From contig QRFJ01000504.1 of the NCBI GenBank assembly GCA_006176705.1, forward strand, positions 1-64,000: a stretch of 64,000 nucleotides of DNA, read 5' to 3'. The stretch comes from Cocos nucifera. Taxonomy: Eukaryota; Streptophyta; Magnoliopsida; Arecales; Arecaceae. Below are positions 41,700 to 53,082 of the stretch, in pieces. Position 1 is the stretch's first letter. Every line of letters begins with the position of its first letter. The notes under the pieces are model-generated. The model was not told the origin of the DNA. It was given only the letters and a program-made list of their open reading frames with translations, and made no database searches. The position numbers and the translations under genes are program-made.

Positions 41700-43188
41700 T
41701 GTTGACCCTGAGATTGATTTTGATGATTCCAAAATATTGAGTATATTATATATCTAATCATGTATTTCAAGAATATGTGTAAGATTTTCAAGTATCTAAA
41801 ATGAAGAATTTATCTCAAGGACAAATCCACTTAAGATGCCATATCAAAATACTTAAAAGAATAAATTCACACACATTTGGATGGCTTGGTATGAAAAAAG
41901 TAAGATTGGAAGAAGAGAAAATAAAATTGAAGGAAGCAATTATATTTTAAAAGAGTTTTGGGCCAAGAAATTCAAGTTTAGAAGGTCAAACAATGAAGAA
42001 AAATAAAGCCAAAAATTTTGGAGGCTTCTCTAGAAAATTTGGAGGCTTCTCCAGAAAATTTGGAGATTTCTCCTAAAAATTTAGAGGCTTCTCCAAGCTG
42101 TTTGGTATATCTGCACATTATCCTGACACAGGCTCAAGACATATCGAAAATAGCTTAAGACCTCTCCATTTCAGGAAACAAAAATCTTATTTTTGTGTTC
42201 TGAGATCGAGATGTCTTGAAAATTCTTGAGAGCTCTCACTGTAAAAATACGACTTCTCCCAAAAAAATCGAGACCTCTCCAAATATGCAACAGCTTTTAA
42301 TGGGATTTTTCTGCAACCCTTCCAATGGCTGTTTCGCCACTTCAACGGCTGTTTCAGTGCTTCCAATGGCTAGAACTCACTCTTCAACCATCTTTAAGAG
42401 TATTTAATGGTGGAGAATCAATTAAAAAGAAAGATGAAGTGGGGTTAAAAGAGAAATCATTTTTAAATAATAGGATCTCCATTGCACATAAAAAAGAGAG
42501 AAAAAGAGAGTGATTGTTCAGTGATTTCAAAAGACATTCAAGAGCTATCTTCTACAACTTTTCAAGCATTCTCTCAAGCCTCAAAGAAGAGTGCTCAAGC
42601 TTCAAAAGAGCTAAACATTCAACCTCTTCTTCAAGATCATAGAGCTTAAATTCTATTTTTTATTTTATGCTAAAATTTTATTTATAATTTTAATTTCTTT
42701 ACAAGTTAGGAATTGGATATTATAGATTTTGATTGGTGAGCCCAAAAAATCAACTGGATTAATAGTGATCCCAAAAAATTATTGGTGTAAGATTTTGATT
42801 GGTGATCCTATGAAAACCAACTAAGTTTGTTTGTAAGTCTGAAAAAATAAACACACTATAATCAAGAAAGAATTATAGTGAAAATTCTAAGGGAAGGTTG
42901 GGGAGTGGATGTAGGTGCAGATTGCACCGAACCACTATAAATTTTTGTATGCTTGTATTGTACTTTTAATTCTTTGTTTACTTTGCTTTTATTTTTGATT
43001 TATATTATTTAAATTCTTGGTTTGCATATACTATCTTAAATCCACTGCTACTTATATTATACACATCTCCACCATATTACTTAGGGATAAATCAAAGCAC
43101 ATACTTATTTAGAAAGTAAATTTGAATAAAATTTTATAAGAACATAATTCACCCCCTCCCTCTCTTAGGTTGCTACCTCTGGTTAATA
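41700..43188 (+). mobile_element. Solo LTR I, SIRE-type
   Basis: A 1489-bp unit starts TGTTGACCCTGAG and ends 'ttcaccccctccctctcttaggttgctacctctggttaata'. The TATA context CGAACCACTATAAAT (42929-42943) matches the LTR of element B (18607), and the ending with 'ttcacccc' is SIRE-like. A direct repeat ATTTT at 41695-41699 and 43189-43193 fits a target-site duplication, but it is low-complexity. No internal region remains, so recombination between two LTRs probably removed it. Short repeats of 'ggaggcttctcc' occur at about 42015-42095. Confidence 0.75.
42936..42944 (+). promoter_or_regulatory. TATA box of solo LTR I
   Basis: TATAAATTT in the context 'cgaaccac', shared with the B LTR in reverse orientation. 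A promoter is possible, but there is no internal region left to express. Confidence 0.5.
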
Positions 43189-43193
43189 ATTTT

Positions 43194-44300
43194 TGATATT
43201 TGGATTACTTTTTAGAGCGACATTCTTGGTCTGTCATTTTGTAGGTTTGTCCTCCTTGTCTATGATCAAGGACCCTTGGACTTAGTTAGGAGTGGATATA
43301 TCCTTGTGTAAGAATCGGACATCTTTATTCCATGTCTGTAGTTAACCTCTTGTTTAAAGACTTGGGGCCTCATCAAGACGAGGTCCTCTTGTCCCTGTCA
43401 TGGGTAGATTTTACCCTTATCAAAATGAGGTCCTTCTTTCATTCCTGGCAAGATTGTTGGGGCATAAAAGGGTCGTTAAGGGGGGCTCTCCTCTTTTCCT
43501 CCAGTTTAAGAATCAGAGATCTTCAATTTCTCATAAGAATTTTTATCCATGTTAGGATGAGGTTCTCCTCCTGTTTTTGACGTAGTTGGCTTTTATCTTT
43601 ATTAGGATGAGGTTTTCATCCTGTTCCTAACAAAGCTATTGGGACACGAAAAGGCCATCAAGAGGGCCTTTCTTCTTTTTTTATGTCAAGATGAGATCCT
43701 CCTTCTATTTCTGATATGGTGGATTTCTACCATTATTAGGATGAGGTTCTTCTTCTATTCTTAACAAGATCGATGGGGCATAAAAGGGCTATTAAAAGAA
43801 TCTCTCTTTTTTTTTCATGTTACGATGAGGTCCTCCTCTTGTTGCTAACATGGTGGGCTTTTATCCTTGTTAGGATGAGGATCTCCTCCTATTCTTAACA
43901 AGATTGATGGGACATAAAAAAGATCATTGAAAGAGCTTGTCCTCTTTTTCACATGTCAGGATGACATTCTCCTCCTATTCCTGATATGGTGGACTTCTAT
44001 CCTTATTAGGACGAAGTTCTCCTCCTATTCCTAATAAGATTGGCAAGACATAAAAGGGCCATTAAAAGGGCCTCTCCCATTTTTTTCATGTCAGGATGAG
44101 ATCCTTCTTCTATTCTTGACATGGTGGGCTTCTATCCATGTTAGGGTGAGATTCTCTTTCTATTCCTAACAAGATCATCAGGGCACAAAAGGATCGTTGA
44201 AAGAACTTCTCTCCATCACCTCCTATCTTAAATGATCGGAGGTCTTCTACTTTGTTTAGGAATGAAACTCGATTAGATCGCTTTCCATCATTACAAATTC
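43194..44300. repeat. About 134-bp tandem repeat array downstream of Tat integrase (element H)
   Basis: The marker 'ttattaggatgaggttct' recurs at about 43601, 43734, 43868, 44003 and 44138, giving a unit of 133-135 bp. Each unit has two related halves, 'catgtcaggatgagatcctcc' and 'ttattaggatgaggttctcc', about 50 bases apart. It is related to the 116-bp unit in D and to the L repeats ('aggatgaggttctcctcctattcctaac'). The first part, 43194-43330, is degenerate. Confidence 0.88.
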
Positions 44301-44339
44301 GCACCAAGAATAAGAATTATTAAAAAAAAAATTATTAAA

Positions 44340-45790
44340 ATGATCATTGATAGTACATCCATAGATTTTTTGAATTTCAAGATCGTGAGAACGTCAACCC
44401 TCCAAGCTCTTTTAGATAATAAGTTTTTGGTTGGATAATTTCCACGATCTCATAAGGAGCTTTCTAGTTCGAGATGAGCTTTTCTTGGCTTTGGGGTTGT
44501 GAAACATCTGCTCATCGAAGCACCAGAACTCCCACCTTGAATGTTTTGCTCCTGACCCTAGAGTTGTAGTAGTGGGCTATCCTTTGCTTGTAAGTTGCCA
44601 TCCGAATTTGAGCTTTCCCCCACTTTTCTTCCAATAGATCAAGATTTACTCCGAGGTCTTTTGAGTTATTTTGTTCATTAAAAGCTTCGACCCATGCTGA
44701 AGAAAGTTTAAGTTCAATTGGGATGACTGCCTTTATCCCAAAAGCCAATGCGAAAAGGGTTTCTCTAGTTGGCAATCTTTGGGTGGTTCTATAAGCTCAA
44801 AGCACATGATAGAGTTTATCCATCCATGTCCCTTTCGTCTTTTCAAGTCTTGCTTTTATTCCTTAAAGTAGAGTTCTGTTGGTTACATTGGCTTCATCAT
44901 TTGCTTAAGGGTGTGCCACAGATTTAAAATGATGGAAAATATTTAGATCTTCATAGAACTTGATGAACCTTGCTCCTGCAAACTAGCACCCTTTATCAGT
45001 GATTAGTATCTAAGATAGGCCAAATCTATAAACTATCAACTTTCAGATGAAGTCCTGTACCTTGGCTTCAGTTATTTTTGGCAGAGGTTTGGCCTCTATG
45101 CACTTAGTAAAATAATCCACTGCTACCAAAAAAAATTTTCGCTGTTCAGATGCCATAAAAAAAGATCCAAGTATATCCATACCCCACTATGAAAATGATC
45201 AAAAGGCACTTAAGGGTGTGAGTTATGAAGCTGGTTGTCTTTGAATACTTACATTTCTCTGGCATCGATCATATTTTCTCACATAATTTATGACATCCTG
45301 GTGTATGGTTGGCCAATAATACCCTTGTCAAAGTAACTTGTAAGATAGAGTTCTAGCTCCTAGATAGTTTTCATATATTCTCTCATGAACTTCTCTTAGA
45401 GCATAATCATCTTCGGAAGGTCAAAGATATTTGAGGAGTGCAAGGAATGCAACCTCTTGTATAACTAATTTTCATATAAAATATAGTGGAAGGCTTGATT
45501 TTTCAATTTTTGAGCTTCCTTGGGGTCTTTAGGAAGAACTCCATCTTTGAGATATGAAACTAATAGGTCGATTCAACTGGGCTCATGGTCGACCTACATT
45601 ACTGCTTGGGACTCTTCTGAACTTAGATGTTGCAGAACTTCAAAGAAAACCTCTTTTGGCAATTCATTCAGGGTCAGAGTAGCCAACTTAGAAAGAAGAT
45701 CAGCTCTAATATTTTTTGCTCTGAGAATCTATTGGATATCAAAGCTATTAAAGTCATGATCAAGCTTCTTACCTTTTCCAAGTACTTCTT
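44340..45790 (-). pseudogene. Element H integrase
   Basis: The minus-strand frame at 44775-44512 reads TRETLFALAFGIKAVIPIEL and TYKQRIAHYYNSRVRSKTFKVG, the C-terminal region of a Tat integrase. Upstream (44800-45500) the core is broken by many stops, but the order matches element D. The central catalytic Asp and Glu are not clearly readable. Plus-strand frames at 45520-45815 are shadows. Confidence 0.7.
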
Positions 45791-45802
45791 CATGCTTTTA
45801 TT

Positions 45803-46162
45803 TCAAGCTTCATAGGTGTTGTTGACCTGGCCCATCACTAATTGAGAATCACTATAAACCTTCAAGTGTCCTACTTTCAGTTCTTTAGCTGTCCTCAATC
45901 TCAAGATTAGAGCTTCATATTTAGCTCCAATATTAGTAGTGAAAAACTTGAAGTGCAGAGCATATTCAGCAATAATTTTTTCTAGATTAATTAAAATTAG
46001 TTCTACGCCCGCCCTTGAGGCATTGGATGAGCCATCTACGTACAAAGCCCAGAAATCTTTTGAAAGATCAACTTTTTCTTCAAGAGAACTACGAGTACAA
46101 ACTTCTTGATGCTCAGGTTCAGCCATGTCTAGGATGGTGCACTTTACTACAAAGTCGGCCAA
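45803..46162 (-). pseudogene. Element H second (archaeal-type) RNase H
   Basis: An unbroken minus-strand frame of 119 residues reads ADFVVKCTILDMAEPEH and FWALYVDGSSNASRAGVELIL, then KIIAEYALHFKFFTTNIGAKYEALILRLRTAKEL in two blocks, and KVYSDSQLVMGQVN. The catalytic residues D (YVDGS), E (KYEAL) and D (YSDSQLV) are all present. In element D this domain is split by element E; here it is continuous, so it confirms the D arrangement. It degrades RNA in RNA-DNA hybrids. The Tat lineage gained this domain in addition to its own RNase H. Confidence 0.85.
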
Positions 46163-46164
46163 TA

Positions 46165-47440
46165 TCTAAACTTTGATGGACGGCCAAGGTTGGAAGTTGA
46201 TATCAAATTCGATTGGCTCAATCGTCCATTTCGCTATCCTTTCAGAAGTATCAGGTTAGTGAAGAACTATCTTAATAGGCTAATCAGTGAGAAGTGTAAT
46301 TATATGCTCCTGAAAATAAGGTTGGAGCTTCCTGACTGCAATCAATAAGGCATAAGTCAATTTATCTAGTTTCGTATATCTTATTTCTGCATCTATCAAA
46401 ACTTTACTTATATAGTAGATCGACTTCTAAATTTTAGCTTTTTCTCTAACTAGAATAGCTTCAATGGCTGCTAGGGACATTGCCAAATATAAAAATAATT
46501 CTTCTTCAGGTTCAAGCTTGGCGAGAAGTGGAGGTGAACTGAGATAGTTCTTCAATTCTTCAAAGGTCCACTGACACTTAGGAGTCCAATTGAAGTTCTT
46601 AGACTACTTAAGTACTTGAAAGAAGGGTATGCAATGCTCTACTAATCTCGAGATGAAGCAATTCAGGACTGCTACTTTGCCTGTAAGGTGCTGAACTTCT
46701 TTTATTATTTTAAGGGTAGTTATTTCTTAGATGGCTCTAATCTTCTCTAGGTTTGCCTCGATGCCACGTTCCGATACCATGAATCCTAGAAACTTCTCCA
46801 AAGTCACTCCAAAAGTGCATTTCATAGGGTTTGGCTTTATTTTGTACTTTCAGAGGGTGATGAAGGTCTCCTTAAGGTTGACGATGTAATTTGATAAAGA
46901 TCAACTTTTAACTAACATGTCGTCCATGCAAACCTCTATATTATGGCCGATCTACTTCTTGAAGATCTTATTCACTAGATGCTGATAGGTGGCACCTGCT
47001 TTCTTTAGTCCAAATGGCATAACTCTATAACAATAAAAACCACAATCAGTAATAAAAATAATTTTTTTCTCATCTTTTGGTGCCATTTGGATTTGATTGT
47101 AGTCGAAAAAGACATCCATGAAAGTGAGGAGCTCATAGCTTAAAGTACGTCCATCAATTGATCAATTCTCGATAAGGGATAGCTATCCTTTGGGCAGGCT
47201 TTATTCAAATTTGTGAAATCTATGCATTTTATCCACTTGCCATTAGCTTTTTTGACAAGGATTATGTTGGCAATCTAGTCTAGGTAGGATACTTTTCTGA
47301 TGAACTTGGCTTTGAGGAGTTTGTCGACCTTATCCGCAATGACTTTTTGCCACTTCGGTGCAAAGCTATGCTTCTTTTGCTTTATTGGCCGACATTTGAG
47401 ATCTATAGCCAAACGATGTTCCATCACCTCTGCATCAATC
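46165..47440 (-). pseudogene. Element H reverse transcriptase and first RNase H
   Basis: Minus-strand wording matches the D copy (FYCYRVMPFGLKK-like near 47020, KCTFGVTLEKFLGF-like near 46790), but many stops cut it. The catalytic box near 46917-46930 reads CMDDM, so the Tyr of YMDD has become Cys. The RNase H part (46170-46560) is poorly preserved. I give limits from position relative to D rather than a clean frame. Confidence 0.7.
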
Positions 47441-47801
47441 TCGAGTATATTCATGGGTACCCAGGCAAAAATATCAGCATTCTTTTGTAAGAAGGCGATA
47501 AGCTACTTTTTGACCTCCCTGTTCGGGTTAGAGCCAATCTTAATAGTATGATCTTCATGTCCATCATTTAAAGGAACTGTAACAAAATCTTCAATTGGTT
47601 CTCCTCATTCTTTCATCAAATCATCATGGGCATCAAGCCCATCTACCAAATAAGATTCCATCTGCTTTCTTCTTTGTAAAGCAATACTGTAATGGTACTG
47701 TGCAAGAGCTTGATCTCCTCTGACTTCTCCAATCCTATAACATGTTGGAAACTTTATTTTCAAGTAATAGGTCAAAACCACTACCCAAAGTGCATTCAAG
47801 C
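47441..47801 (-). pseudogene. Element H protease end and linker to RT
   Basis: The minus-strand frame reads LTYYLKIKFPTCYRIGEVRGDQALAQY (in two blocks) and SIALQRRKQ, the linker after the protease. Solo LTR J cuts it at 47802. The other side continues at 50730, where the protease proper is found. Confidence 0.75.
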
Positions 47802-50729
47802 TGAAGGAAACCATGCAGGGCTCTAGGCATGCAATTCAAAATTTTTTTGAAATAATTATGCAGTAGAAGCTAAAATTAATCTAATATTAATTAAAAGTAT
47901 GCTATGATCAAATCAGATAATCCTACACATGGATCTAGACATGTATATATGCAGTGAAAAATTAAATGTATTCGATCAGCAAATCACATTTGCTGACCGA
48001 CTTGTGCTCAAAATACAATACTTGTGTGCAGATAGATGATCTCCACAATCCAAAATTGCTGGTAGAAGTCTTCACATAATGCTGCAACTGCACACTTATC
48101 CAGCCTCTATAGTGAGTCTACACGAAGCTTCTGGTCCCGACCAGCTCCACCGGAGTGCTAGCTCCTCGTCGGAGCCTTCGATGGTCGATCTTCATCGATC
48201 TGATTAACGATCTACTTTCTAATCTTCTAGATGCTCTAGAAGATTAGAGCAGAATCTTTGGAGGATGATGAAGTGATAGGTAAAGTTTGGTGGTGATCAA
48301 GCACTCACAGCGCTCAATCTCTCCACCCAAACCTGTAGACCTAATCCTAGGATTTCACACACCCAAAAACTCTAACACCTCGAAAATGCTCTCACACGTT
48401 CTCTATTTAGAATTTTACCATGATCAAGCACTCACAGTGCTCAATCTCTCCACCCAAACCTATAGACCTAATCCTAGGATTTCACACACCCAAAAACCCT
48501 AACACCTTGAAAATGCTCTCACACCTTCTCTATTTAGAATTTTACCATGAAACAAATTTTCATGGATAGAGGATTTTCTTCTCTATAGAAATCCCACTTA
48601 GATCAAATCTAAAGTGGGTGTCCAAATGAAAATAAAAATAGTTGGCATGAGAAATAGAAGTTGGCGCATGAGAGACTCACCCTCTCTCCCTAGACTTTTC
48701 CATGCATAGGACAAGTCCTCTCTCTGATTTTCTTTCTCTAAAACCCCTCACGTAGCCACTCTCCCTTCCATGCATGCCCAAAAAAATCACCCTTTTATTT
48801 GCATGATTTCATTGGGAGTAATGCATGAGAAGGATAAGGCATGGAGGTTGAACTTGATTCAACCTCCTAATGAAATTTGAATTCAAATTCAAACTAATCC
48901 ACTTCCAATGCCCTCCCCATAGAGGTTGACATATAGAAGGACTCTCCTTCTACACGCCCACACTTAGGAACACTAAAAAAAATGTGTGAGAAATTATAAA
49001 GGGGCATGGCAAGTGGATAAGGGTGAGAGAGAGAGGAGGTTTCAACACTTAACAACTCTAGTTGAATTTAAAATTCAACTTTATTTGAACCAATCCAACA
49101 CTTGGACCAGGTCAAAGAGAGAAAGGAGAGGATGTACAAAACTTCTTCTACATGAGAAAAGTAAACTCACGTAAAACCCAAATGGGGCATGGGTCAAAGT
49201 AGGGTGGCGCTAGGAGAAAACATTTGAAATTCAAACTTCATTAGACTTGGTCCAAATTGGTGTCAACCAAACTAATTTATCTGAACCCAATTAGATCAGG
49301 TTAAATCCAACTAAATTAGGCTTAGCCCAACCCAATAAAATTTTAATTAAATTAGAAATTAATTAGATCTAGCCTCTGATCAAATCAGGATCCAAACTTC
49401 CATAGCGATTAGGTCATCTCATGATCTGATTGGGTCAAATCCAATCGAATTAAATTCAATCAGATTTGATCAAATCCTCATCGCTCAATCAAATTGAGCT
49501 AATCAGCAATCAAGTTACTAATTAATCTTCCAATAAACATAGAGTTCCAATAGGATGGGTGACTGGGCAATAAAGTTTCATTTATATGAAACTCTTGAAG
49601 AGTCTCAAATCAGTGGAACTCTTGAATCTAGTATCCCAAATGAATGAAACTTATGATCATAGAGTTTCAGATCAGTGGAACTCTTGATCAGATAGTCTCA
49701 GATAAGTAGAACTCAGAGTCCTAGTCTAGTGAAACTCTTGATCACAGAGTTTCGATCTAGTAGGACTCTTGACCATAGAGTCCTAGATCATCAGGATTCT
49801 TGATCAACCATCAGATCAGATTGGAACTCTTATTGTATGTGATCCTATAGGTTCAAATTTTAAGTCGGTAGCATAAGAAATAATTTTCTATAGCAATCAA
49901 TGTGACTATCTAGCAATGATATTCGATGTTTGGATAGATCAAATAGTCGCAATGCAACATCAGTGAATCTGTGGCATATGGTTACCATATAATTCATCCC
50001 CTTGACCTCAATGCTCAAAAGATGACCTAGGATTTAATAGTCAATCTTGAAAAATTATCTACAGTGTATTTCAAAATTAAAGTTCATTGAATGAACCATC
50101 CCGATCGAGATTTTGCTAAATTAAAATATAGTGATGCATTTGCTCCAATAATTAGAAGGGTCAATCCCATCTTGACTCACGCACTGATAAAATAAGTACT
50201 TGACTGCACCTAGTAACCTTCCATCATTGAATTAGAAATTCAGATAGTCTAGCACCTATGTGCAGTAAATTTCTTGCAAGTCACCATAGTGATCTCAGGT
50301 CTAAGGGATACTTACACCCATATCTTTTGCGAGCAACTCTTGATAGTAGAAAACTATGCAGTTGAGTTACGTTCAATGAAATATACCCTACACTTCACCT
50401 GCATGCTATACTAGTACATCATACTCTTTGGTTAAAAGAACAACCAATGCATATGGCACACAATAACCTACACTCGATACATTATCATCCTAGATAACAA
50501 CGTATCATTTGGTCACAAACAAGTTTAAGAACTAAATGACAAATCCTCCTTTGTGGAGTCTAAATAGCCCTAAGAACTTCATCACAAAAGAGTTCATTAT
50601 ACGAAGATCCACAAAAGTAATAAAAATATCAAAATAATAATTTTATTTATTATAATTATTTAAGTATATTTACAATCAATTCAACCATCTACAACCTAGA
50701 TGATTGATTTTAGGATACATTTTTCAACA
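47802..50729 (-). mobile_element. Solo LTR J, Angela-like, inserted in the protease of element H
   Basis: A 2928-bp unit starts TGAAGGAAA and ends TTCAACA, flanked by an exact 5-bp target-site duplication CAAGC (47797-47801 and 50730-50734). The first part shares 'agcctctat' and the general layout with the A LTR. No PBS, gag or pol is inside, so it is a solo LTR left by LTR-LTR recombination. It is longer than the A LTR, partly because of a tandem duplication at 48295-48548. Position 48241-49200 holds no credible gene. Confidence 0.85.
48295..48548. repeat. Two-copy 127-bp tandem duplication inside solo LTR J
   Basis: 'gatcaagcactcacag' starts at 48295 and again at 48422, and the two 127-base units read almost identically up to 'tagaattttaccatga'. 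The differences are a handful of single bases, so the duplication is much younger than the LTR itself. Confidence 0.95.
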
Positions 50730-51055
50730 CAAGCCAGGTCGGCCAAGAATGGCGTTGTAAGTTGAGGGAGCCTTTACCACCAAAAAATCCACTTGGACCT
50801 TTGACTGCCTTGGGTATCAACCTACCATGATAGATAAGGTTATTATTCCCTCAACAGGTACTGCATCACTGGTGAATCACACTAGTGGGAAACTTATTGG
50901 CCCCATTATATTGCTAGATATGGACATTTTAGAGAATGCATAGTAAAATAAAATATCAGTAGAGCTTTCATTATCAATTAAAATATAGTGTACATCATAG
51001 TCAGCAATATTTAAAGTAACTACAACCATAGTATTATACAAAAATTGAACCCCTT
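50730..51055 (-). pseudogene. Element H protease, N-terminal part
   Basis: The minus strand carries Tat protease wording in broken frames (PSTYNAILGRPGL-like at the 50730 end, then VDFLVVKAPS-like). It matches 35482-35760 in element D. The first five bases are the target-site duplication of J. Confidence 0.65.
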
Positions 51056-51059
51056 AAGC

Positions 51060-52680
51060 ATCTTCTTAAATAAAAATGATGGGTTCTTTAGTCCATTGGT
51101 TCTTTGTCAACTCTATCGATCCGCTTACCTCCTCCCATTGATGTCTCCCAGTAGTGGTGTTGATGATTCTAAGTAGAAGCTGATCTCCCTGTGGCTTGTC
51201 TCTATGAGATGGTTCAGACTGTGGTTGGGCTCTTGGCCGATAGTCCCTCCTTTTCGACCGACATTTTAGAAAGTGGTCTAGCCATTCTCATCTAATTAGC
51301 TCATCGATCTCATCTTGAAGCTGAATGCACTCTTCAGTATCATGACTGTGGTCATGGTGGTAGAGGCAATACTTGTTGAGGTTATTCCAGGCTGGGTGAG
51401 TCCGTATTCTTTCAGGCCTTGGCAATTACTCTATTTTCATCAGTACTTAGATCTTGGGAGCATTCAGAGGGGCATAATTATGAAACCTTCTGGGTGGGGA
51501 GCCCCATCACACCCTTCAATTTGGGCTCTTTTATCGATGAGCTTGGGATGGAGTTTGAGCTCATTGACACTCAGGAGGAGTTCTGAAAAATGATCGAGCT
51601 TCACTTAGCTTCTTAACAATTATGAGCTTGCTTGATTTGCCTACCTACCGCTCTCTTGCAGCCTCTTCATCTTTCAACTTGAAGGCCTTCTCTGCTCGGG
51701 CATAGCCTTCAGTCTGGGCTAGCATGTCAGCAAAGTTTTAGAGATACTTCTTCTTTAGAGAGAAGAGAAGATCATTCTTTTGAAGGCCATCCTTCAGTAC
51801 GGCCATAGTAACAGATTGGTCCAGATTATAGACCTCTGAAGCAGCAGCATTAAAATGGTTGACATAAGTTTGGATGGACTCTCCTTCTTTTTGCTTGATG
51901 TTGATAAAGGAGTTGGAATCTCACCTCTTGCACTAGCTGCTGATATAATAAGTCATGAATTCATGGCTCAACTGATCAAAAGAAAAAATGATACTCGATT
52001 TGAGGTTTGAGTACCAGTTTCTTGCTGCTTCTTTTAGAGTAGAGGGAAAAGCATGGCATAGAATGGCGTTAGGAGCACCCTGGAGCAGCATCATGATCCT
52101 GAAGGCTTCGAGGTGGTCAACTGGATCGGAGCTCCCATCGTAACTTTCAAACTGAGGGAGCTTGAAGTTCGACGGGATGGGCTCCTACATGATTTGGGCA
52201 AAGAATGGAGGATCAGTGCAGATATCATCATTATGGACTGGGATGGCATGGTGGAGTTTCTCAATCCATCAATTCATCTCTTGGAGCTTTTGATCGAGAG
52301 TATCATCTCGATCATGAATTTTAGAGTGTCACCGACTGTAGATGAGGAGAGTCTCTCCAGGAGAAGAATCATGATCAGAACAAAGGCTCTCTGCTCTCTG
52401 CTTCTCCTTCCCAGGGGTTATCGGTCTGCTTGCCAAGTTGGGCTTTCTTTTCGATGAGGGTCTCTCTAGCTGAGCTGGTACCGAAGGCTGCTGCATGGCT
52501 TGCACCATTTTGGTGAAGTCTCTAACCGACTGCATCAGCAGGTTGAACTACTCCAAATCCATCATGACTATCGGTGGAGGGGGTTGAGATGCCGAAGATA
52601 GGATCAAAGCAGGCAGATCTAGATTAGATCTGGTGCCAAAGGCAGTAGATCGCCAAGTTGCAACCCTCTTTGGCAGCATC
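51060..52680 (-). pseudogene. Element H gag
   Basis: I start it at the ATG at 52680 (MLPKRVATWRS), as in D and L. It contains a Pro-rich stretch and VRDFTKMVQAMQQPS. The Gag domain follows near 52180-51940 (NFKLPQFESYDGSSDPVDHL, HAFPSTLKEAARNWYSN, SHEFMTYY). A helix-rich C-terminal part follows (LDQSVTMAVLKDGLQKN, LAQTEGYARAEKAFKLKDE). About a dozen stops and frame changes interrupt it. The protein packages RNA. Confidence 0.75.
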
Positions 52681-52790
52681 TCATAGGAACAAGAAGACAT
52701 CAGAGAAAAATGAGTTAAGGAATTGAAGATGAAAAAGAAAAGATGAACTCAACTGAGTACTTCTTTTAGAACAAGGGCTCAAAGTTTCTT

Positions 52791-52806
52791 CCTCTAGCAC
52801 CAATTC
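52791..52806 (-). other. Primer-binding site of element H
   Basis: GAATTGGTGCTAGAGG on the minus strand, identical to the element D site and next to the 5' LTR edge at 52807. Confidence 0.7.
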
Positions 52807-53082
52807 TATTGATATGGAAAATGGTGCCAACATTAGAGATTATTGAAGCTGGAGAAGTTGAGATCATCGATGAGACCTGCAAGATGAAGTCCTGATCAGA
52901 GTTGGCTTTGGCAGGATCCTCTGATCATCAAGTTAGTTCTCCACCCAATAGGAATGAAGCACTTAGGAAAAAAATGAGCAAACTAAGAGTAGAGAGTTTG
53001 AGCTTAGAGAAGAGAAGCATATTTAAAGGGTTCCTTTAATAGACAGAGCATGTAATAGATTGATGGTGATAGTTGTAACTAT
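52807..53082 (-). repeat. Element H, 5' LTR (first 276 bp only)
   Basis: It starts TATTGATATGG and aligns with the first part of the D LTR ('agatcatcgatgagacctgcaa', 'cagagttgg'). Element K begins at 53083, and the rest of this LTR would lie beyond the window, on the far side of K. Confidence 0.75.

Larger units (their letters stand above)
40746..53082 (-). mobile_element. Element H: Tat-lineage Gypsy retrotransposon, truncated at both ends
   Basis: In the same order as element D: antisense ORF 2, tandem repeats, integrase, archaeal-type RNase H, RNase H, RT, protease, gag, PBS and the first 276 bp of the 5' LTR. The 3' LTR and antisense ORF 1 are missing because fragment G takes their place. 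The 5' LTR is split by element K. Two solo LTRs (I and J) are inserted inside. It is the older and more broken of the two large Tat copies. Confidence 0.88.
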
